This document shows, in pieces, positions 59,262 through 64,000 of a stretch of DNA of 64,000 nucleotides (positions are counted from its first letter, which is position 1; every line of letters starts with the position of its first letter). Both the position numbers and the translations under genes were made by a program. The DNA lies in NCBI GenBank assembly GCA_027484725.1, contig JAIXSK010000017.1, forward strand, positions 1 to 64,000, written 5' to 3'. Origin of the DNA: Flavobacterium sp. Lineage in GTDB: Bacteria; Bacteroidota; Bacteroidia; Flavobacteriales; Flavobacteriaceae. The notes beneath the pieces were generated by a model. That model saw only the letters and a list, made by a program, of their open reading frames with translations, was not told the DNA's origin and did no database searches.

Positions 59262-59858
59262 TTATTTCTTTTTAAATTCTTCTAAGGTTTTATAAAACGC
59301 TTCTTGCGTAGGTCGGTCTTTGGGGATTTCCCGCAAGGGTTCCACCACCTGTAGCGTTTCATAACATTCTTGGGGCAACTGTTGGTACAACTGTGTGCCC
59401 TTGGTTTTCCAGGCGATCATCTCGTCTGAAACATCTTTGATGATTTCAGCCGGATTCCCAACCACCATCTTCCGATTCGGAATCTGCATGCCCGCTTTGA
59501 CAAACGCCAATGCCCCGATGATACATTCATCGCCCACGTTTACATCATCCATCAACACAGCATTCATCCCAATCAAGCAATTTGCTCCAATGTTGGCGCC
59601 ATGAATAATGGCTCCGTGACCAATATGCGCACCGGCTTTCAAGACCATCGTCTTCCCGGGAAACATGTGTAGCGTACAATTCTCTTGCACATTACAGCCG
59701 TCTTCAATAATGATTTCGCCCCAATCGCCGCGGATGGCAGCACCGGGCCCAACATACACGTTTTTCCCAATAATCACATGGCCCGTCACCGAAGCCTGCG
59801 GGTGAATAAAACTACTCTCGTGAATAACGGGAATGAATCCTTTGAATGCGTAGATCAT
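59262..59858 (-). CDS. paaY: PaaY-like hexapeptide-repeat protein (gamma carbonic anhydrase family)
   Basis: The protein has 198 residues. Left-handed beta-helix repeats of the LbH fold are visible (ASVTGHVIIGKNVYVGPGAA, VQENCTLHMFPGKTMVLKAGAHIGHGAIIHGANIGANCLI), with His residues at the positions that bind zinc in gamma carbonic anhydrases (H in TLHMF, GHGAIIHG). PaaY of phenylacetate clusters is a thioesterase of this fold that removes dead-end CoA products. The position next to enoyl-CoA hydratase and paaZ supports PaaY over a plain carbonic anhydrase. Confidence 0.85.
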   Translation of the reverse strand: MIYAFKGFIPVIHESSFIHPQASVTGHVIIGKNVYVGPGAAIRGDWGEIIIEDGCNVQENCTLHMFPGKTMVLKAGAHIGHGAIIHGANIGANCLIGMNAVLMDDVNVGDECIIGALAFVKAGMQIPNRKMVVGNPAEIIKDVSDEMIAWKTKGTQLYQQLPQECYETLQVVEPLREIPKDRPTQEAFYKTLEEFKKK

Positions 59859-59873
59859 GGTTTTGGTTTCAGG

Positions 59874-60626
59874 TTAGCTTTTAAATTTCTCCAACTTGGC
59901 TTTAGTAAACTCACTCAAAACCAAGCGTCCGCTGATGGCTGCACGTTCGGCAAGTAAGGTATCCCAATCGTCGGTGCCGCGCCAGAAGACCTTTTTCATC
60001 TCGAGCATGGCTTCGGGATTGTAGGTACAAAGGTGTTGTGCAAATGCCCAAACGGCGGAATCTAATTCTTCTAACGATGCAAAAACTTGTGCAAACAAAC
60101 CTTTCTCACGCGCCCAGGTCGCTTCATAAAACGTATTGGCATCAATCGCAATTTGCGAGGTAGCCGAAACGCCCATTTTGCGCTCTATGGCGGGTGACAC
60201 CACAAAGGGCCCGATCCCGACGTTGAGTTCGCTAAGCTTAATCGCAGCAAACTGGGTGGCCATACAATAGTCGGTGGCTGCAGCAATCCCAACGCCTCCG
60301 CCTACAGTTTTCCCTTGAATACGTCCGACAATGAACTTCGGACATTTGCGCATGGCGTTGATGACATTCGCAAAACCCGAGAAAAATACTTTCCCGGTAG
60401 CGGCATCATTAATAGCGATGAGTTCTTTGAAACTCGCCCCCGCACAAAACGTACGGTCGCCACCACTTTGTAAAATAATGACTTTCACGTCTTCGCGGTT
60501 ACCCACTTCGGTAATCGTTTGTGCCAATTCAGCTAATACCGCTCCGGGCAACGAATTCTGCTCCGGATGAAAAAACTCAATCGTAGCAATGTTTTCTTGT
60601 ATGTTATGTTTTACGTAAGGCTCCAT
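59874..60626 (-). CDS. Enoyl-CoA hydratase/isomerase family protein
   Basis: This 250-residue crotonase-fold enzyme has the oxyanion-hole pieces GGDRTFCAGASFKEL and GRIQGKTVGGGVGIAAATDY and a single candidate catalytic Glu in LSELNVGIGPF. The second Glu of classical hydratases is not at the usual place, so isomerase activity or a hydratase working with one Glu is possible. Context points to phenylacetate (paaF/paaG-type) or branched-chain breakdown. It starts 163 bases after the paaZ stop, with a B repeat in between, and is followed by the paaY-like gene after 15 bases. Confidence 0.9.
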   Translation of the reverse strand: MEPYVKHNIQENIATIEFFHPEQNSLPGAVLAELAQTITEVGNREDVKVIILQSGGDRTFCAGASFKELIAINDAATGKVFFSGFANVINAMRKCPKFIVGRIQGKTVGGGVGIAAATDYCMATQFAAIKLSELNVGIGPFVVSPAIERKMGVSATSQIAIDANTFYEATWAREKGLFAQVFASLEELDSAVWAFAQHLCTYNPEAMLEMKKVFWRGTDDWDTLLAERAAISGRLVLSEFTKAKLEKFKS

Positions 60627-60702
60627 TTTATGGGTTGTCAGTTCTATGTTTTTCGGTTAATTTCTTCTTCTTTTTATTCTGTGTTTTGAGATGCACTCAA
60701 GC

Positions 60703-60780
60703 CCTAGCCCTGATGGAAGCGGTTATCCTGTTGCGGCGGGGTTCGCCGCGAAAGATAGTAGCGTACAGCAGGTTCCCGGC
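60703..60780 (+). repeat. Intergenic repeat family B, copy 4
   Basis: It reads CCTAGCCCTGATGGAAGCGG, TTATCC, a variable stem (GCGGCG/CGCCGC with loop GGGTT), AAAGATAGTAGCGTACAGCA, GGTTCCC. It is antisense to the catabolic genes on both sides and lies between paaZ and the hydratase gene. Confidence 0.75.
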
Positions 60781-60789
60781 TTCAAATTA

Positions 60790-63288
60790 TTATAACAATC
60801 CAAACTGCTCAAAATGGTGGTTCAAATGTTTGCGTTCGAGTAAATAACTCTCGTAACGATTCAAATGACCGAAGACCATATTCTTGAGCACGGCTTCGGG
60901 GTTTTGCTTGAAGAACGTTACATACGCCTCGCGCGCTTCCCAGAATTTGGTTTTGGCTGTTGCTAAATCAGGATGGATTAAGTCTTCTAACTCGCCTTTC
61001 TTCATGGTTGGGAAGGCGGTTCCTTTCGGGAAAGGTTCGTAATTGTATAACGAATGGTGGACTTTATCTAAAATCTTCTCTGGCGTAACAATCTCAAAAT
61101 CTTGCTTTTCCCCCGATAGAATGCGGTAGCCTTCTTCTAAATGTTCGATCAAATGTTGCGGCGTCAAAATGCCCCATTTTGGTTGCGAGGCTTCCGTTAA
61201 TTTGTCCAAACATTCTTGGATTTTGGCCGTGGTCATTTCGGCAAACACGGTTTGTTTCTTCTGCACCATGGTCAGAATCGTTGCTACCGCTACCAATTCG
61301 TCTTCACTGTCAAAAACTTCAACAAACCATTTCACAATCCCGCTCGGATGTTCGGCCGCAGCCACATCGCGCTCGATTTTCTGTTTGCACGTGAGTCGCA
61401 CATACACCGTATCATTATGGTACAACGGACGTAAGAAACGGCATTCTTCCAAACCGTAATTGGCTGCCACCGGACCTTTGTTGGGGTACACGAACAAGCC
61501 CGCCGCGGCTGACAATATAAAGTAGCCGTGGGCCGTGCGCTTTTCAAAAATACTTCCGTCTAGTGATGTAATATCGGTATGGGCATAGAAATGATCCCAG
61601 GTTAAATTTGCAAAGTTGATGATATCAGTATCGGTAATGGTGCGCTTGTGCGTTTTCAAAGACATCCCCGGTTGGATATCTTCCCAATGGTACTGGAACG
61701 GATGTTGTTCGGCTTCTTTGTACTTGGCATTGGCTTGGTAGATTCCGGTGATTTCGGTTAATGTAGTAGGCGAACCTTGAATCGCACAGCGTTGCATATA
61801 ATGTTTGATACCGCGCACGCCACCCATTTCTTCCCCGCCACCCGCACGACCGGGACCGCCATGCACTAATAACGGAAGGGGCGAACCGTGACCCGTGCTT
61901 TGTTTGGCGTTTTCACGGTTAAGCACTAAAATACGTCCGTGGTGGGATGCTGCATTGACCACATAGTCTTTCGCAATTTCATCTGAATTGGTAACAATAG
62001 AAGACACCAACGAGCCTTTCCCCATTTGGGCCAATTCAATGGCTTCGTCCAAATTCTTATACGGCATAAGCGTCGACACCGGACCGAAGGCCTCGATTTC
62101 GTGCACTGCGGTATGTTCAAACGGTCGGTCTTGACGCAACAAAACGGGCGCCACGAAAGCACCTTGTAAATCGGCACCTTGAAGGGCAATCTTATCCCAA
62201 TCGCCACCATAAACCAACTGACTGTGCTGGACCAATTCGTTGACACGACTTTTGAGTACTTCAACTTGGTGTTTGCTTACTAATGCCCCCATGCGCACTT
62301 CTTTGAGGCGTGGGTCACCAATCGTTACTTTATCTAAAGATTTGGCCAAGGCGTTTTGTACGTCGTCCATCAAGTTTTCAGGAACAATCATACGGCGAAT
62401 GGCAGTACATTTCTGTCCGGCCTTCACGGTTATTTCGCTACGCGCTTGGTTGATGAATAAATCAAATTCAGGTGTTCCCGGCACGGCATCTGCGCCTAAG
62501 ATAGAGGCATTCAACGAATCCGCTTCCATCGTAAACGGAACGGCTTCTTCAATGATGCGCGGATGGGCTTTCAATTTGCGTCCGGTAGCTGCCGAACCCG
62601 TGAAGGTAATCACATCCTGACTTTCAACCGTATCAAAGATGTTCGTGGCGGTACCACAAATGAGTTGCAACGCGCCTTCTGGAAGGATGTTCGATGCAAT
62701 GATTTCACGCACCACCGCTTCGGTCAAATACGACGTAGAAGGTGCGGGTAAAACTACCGCAGGCATCCCCGCCATCCAGTTGACCGCACATTTCTCCAAC
62801 ATGCCCCAAATAGGGAAGTTGAACGCATTGATGTGAATCGCCACCCCTTTTTTGGGCACCATGATGTGATGCGCCATAAAACGACCGCCGCGCGACAGGT
62901 CAATCGGGTCGCCTTCTACGTGGTAGGGTTGATTCGGAAATAATTTACGAAGCGAAGCATTGGCAAACAGGTTCCCGAAACCACCTTCAATATCAATCCA
63001 GCTATCGACGCGGGTTGCCCCAGTGCGGTAACTGAGGTCATAAAATGGTTCTTTGCGTTTGTTCAAGTAGAGCGCCAAACTTTTGATCATATTCCCGCGC
63101 TCTTGAAAAGTCATTTTGCGCAATTGCTCGCCGCCTTTGGTGCGTCCATAATGTAAAATAGCCGGAATATCCAAGCCTTCTACGGAGGTTTCTGCGATAA
63201 ACTCGCCTGTCACCGCATCGTAGGTGGGCATACCCGAACCAGTAGCGCTGGTCCACTGACCTAAAACGTAATGTTGAATTTTATTCAT
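60790..63288 (-). CDS. paaZ: PaaZ bifunctional aldehyde dehydrogenase/hydratase with extra C-terminal DinB-like domain
   Basis: I start at MNKIQHYVLGQW (832 residues). The N-terminal aldehyde dehydrogenase (1-515) has E255 (FTMEADS) and catalytic C294 (AGQKCTAIRR). These lie close to the E. coli PaaZ positions. The MaoC-type hydratase (about 530-675) has D565 and H570 in TWDHFYAHTD. PaaZ opens the oxepin-CoA ring and oxidises the aldehyde in phenylacetate breakdown. Unlike the roughly 680-residue E. coli enzyme, this one continues for about 150 residues with TPQHLIEHLEEGYRIL and KHLNHHFEQFGLL, which look like a DinB/DUF1569-type helical domain. It lies 77 bases downstream of the thiolase gene. 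Confidence 0.93.
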   Translation of the reverse strand: MNKIQHYVLGQWTSATGSGMPTYDAVTGEFIAETSVEGLDIPAILHYGRTKGGEQLRKMTFQERGNMIKSLALYLNKRKEPFYDLSYRTGATRVDSWIDIEGGFGNLFANASLRKLFPNQPYHVEGDPIDLSRGGRFMAHHIMVPKKGVAIHINAFNFPIWGMLEKCAVNWMAGMPAVVLPAPSTSYLTEAVVREIIASNILPEGALQLICGTATNIFDTVESQDVITFTGSAATGRKLKAHPRIIEEAVPFTMEADSLNASILGADAVPGTPEFDLFINQARSEITVKAGQKCTAIRRMIVPENLMDDVQNALAKSLDKVTIGDPRLKEVRMGALVSKHQVEVLKSRVNELVQHSQLVYGGDWDKIALQGADLQGAFVAPVLLRQDRPFEHTAVHEIEAFGPVSTLMPYKNLDEAIELAQMGKGSLVSSIVTNSDEIAKDYVVNAASHHGRILVLNRENAKQSTGHGSPLPLLVHGGPGRAGGGEEMGGVRGIKHYMQRCAIQGSPTTLTEITGIYQANAKYKEAEQHPFQYHWEDIQPGMSLKTHKRTITDTDIINFANLTWDHFYAHTDITSLDGSIFEKRTAHGYFILSAAAGLFVYPNKGPVAANYGLEECRFLRPLYHNDTVYVRLTCKQKIERDVAAAEHPSGIVKWFVEVFDSEDELVAVATILTMVQKKQTVFAEMTTAKIQECLDKLTEASQPKWGILTPQHLIEHLEEGYRILSGEKQDFEIVTPEKILDKVHHSLYNYEPFPKGTAFPTMKKGELEDLIHPDLATAKTKFWEAREAYVTFFKQNPEAVLKNMVFGHLNRYESYLLERKHLNHHFEQFGLL

Positions 63289-63365
63289 AATGCTATGTTG
63301 ATAGACTTTTGAATGTAAAGGGTTGTTACCACTCATCCTTCAAAATATCGTTAATCATTTTTACT

Positions 63366-64000
63366 TTAATTGGTGCGTTCAATAATCACCGCATACCCTT
63401 GTCCTACGCCAATACACATGGTAATCAAGGCGTATTGTTTACCCGTTTGCTGCAATTCCAAAGCGGCAGAATAGGCAATACGCGCACCGGTTACACCCAA
63501 CGGATGACCAATCGCAATAGCACCACCATTTGGGTTGATGCGCGGATCGTTATCGTTTAATCCGAGGGCACGGATGCACGCAATACTTTGTGCAGCAAAA
63601 GCTTCGTTCAATTCAATGACATCCATTTGCGCTAAAGTTAAACCCGCTTTGGCTAAGGCTTGCTTACTCGCTTCAACGGGTCCGATGCCCATAATTCGGG
63701 GTTCGACACCCACTACCGCTGAACTCACAATCCGGGCTAAGGGTTTTAATCCGTATTCAGCAACGGCTTCGCTCGAAGCTACAATCAAGGCAGCCGCTCC
63801 ATCGTTTAATCCTGAGGCATTTCCGGCAGTTACGCTACCGTCTTTACGGAAAGCAGGACGGAGTTTAGCCAATCCTTCCAGAGACGAACTGGGTTTAATG
63901 AACTCATCCTGGGCAAACACTATGGGATCTCCTTTGCGTTGCGGAATCGTTACCGGAGCTATTTCTTGCGCCAAGCGACCGCTTTGTTGGGCTGCGGTGG
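63366..64000 (-). CDS. Acetyl-CoA acyltransferase (thiolase), partial
   Basis: The C-terminal 211 residues of a thiolase lie in the window; the start and the nucleophilic cysteine are off the right edge. Marks are GNASGLNDGAAALIVAS, VIELNEAFAAQ, GGAIAIGHPLGVTGAR with the catalytic His, and the second catalytic Cys in TMCIGVGQGYAVI. Next to paaZ it is most likely PaaJ, which cleaves 3-oxoadipyl-CoA, but a beta-oxidation thiolase cannot be excluded. Confidence 0.93.
   Translation of the reverse strand, partial: TAAQQSGRLAQEIAPVTIPQRKGDPIVFAQDEFIKPSSSLEGLAKLRPAFRKDGSVTAGNASGLNDGAAALIVASSEAVAEYGLKPLARIVSSAVVGVEPRIMGIGPVEASKQALAKAGLTLAQMDVIELNEAFAAQSIACIRALGLNDNDPRINPNGGAIAIGHPLGVTGARIAYSAALELQQTGKQYALITMCIGVGQGYAVIIERTN

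Overview
The window is chromosomal DNA of a Bacteroidota bacterium, almost certainly a Flavobacteriaceae member in or near Flavobacterium. The signs are the moderately AT-rich sequence, promoters of the TTG-N19-TAnnTTTG type, near absence of Shine-Dalgarno sites (with one striking exception at rpsU), SusC/SusD proteins, type IX secretion (T9SS) substrates with C-terminal sorting domains, a putative porin, and flavobacterial gene order around rpoBC. Most genes are on the minus strand. No gene-free stretch exceeds 300 bases.

Layout, left to right. 1-6356: the 5' part of a giant secreted repeat protein (over 2100 residues seen, C-terminus outside the window) with about 21 MopE-like metal-binding repeats, two starch-binding-like insertions and a block of nearly identical 147-bp tandem repeats. 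6632-20273: the transcription/translation block read leftward: tRNA-Thr(TGT), tRNA-Tyr, tRNA-Thr(GGT), tuf, tRNA-Trp, secE, nusG, rplK, rplA, rplJ, rplL, rpoB, rpoC and a DUF3467 gene. 20366-21862: rpsU, a XerC-type recombinase and hpf. 22043-29502: a lipoprotein, an acyl-CoA dehydrogenase, a helix-hairpin-helix protein, a PspC-domain protein, an exonuclease, a PLP/CBS-domain cysteine-cystathionine enzyme and a putative porin. 29621-37812: a T9SS substrate and a SusC/SusD nutrient-uptake locus with two extra lipoproteins and no visible hydrolase. 38003-41289: rnhB, lipB and lysS. 41334-44768: an operon resembling the MbnP/MbnH copper-binding pair: a small Cys/His membrane-anchored protein, an MbnP-like lipoprotein, a diheme peroxidase-like lipoprotein and an outer-membrane barrel with a CxxCxC cluster. 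44888-45831: two small secreted proteins. 45873-51018: hemL, a LysM glucosaminidase, an ACC-deaminase/D-cysteine-desulfhydrase-like enzyme and a T9SS substrate. 51145-54580: a small HExxH protein, a DUF5522 protein, hutU and a DUF4136 lipoprotein. 54788-64000: a run combining branched-chain keto-acid dehydrogenase (E1 fusion, E2), ilvE, a PaaY-like protein, an enoyl-CoA hydratase, a PaaZ with an extra C-terminal DinB-like domain, and a thiolase cut by the window end. The last group looks like the tail of a phenylacetate operon joined to branched-chain amino-acid catabolism.

Two families of structured intergenic repeats are scattered here, called A (three copies) and B (four copies). Each has conserved ends and a stem-loop whose sequence differs from copy to copy. 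The other points most worth following are the MbnP/MbnH-like operon, the strong Shine-Dalgarno of rpsU with a terminator that runs directly into the xerC start codon, a hairpin cluster between tRNA genes, and the three-part PaaZ fusion.
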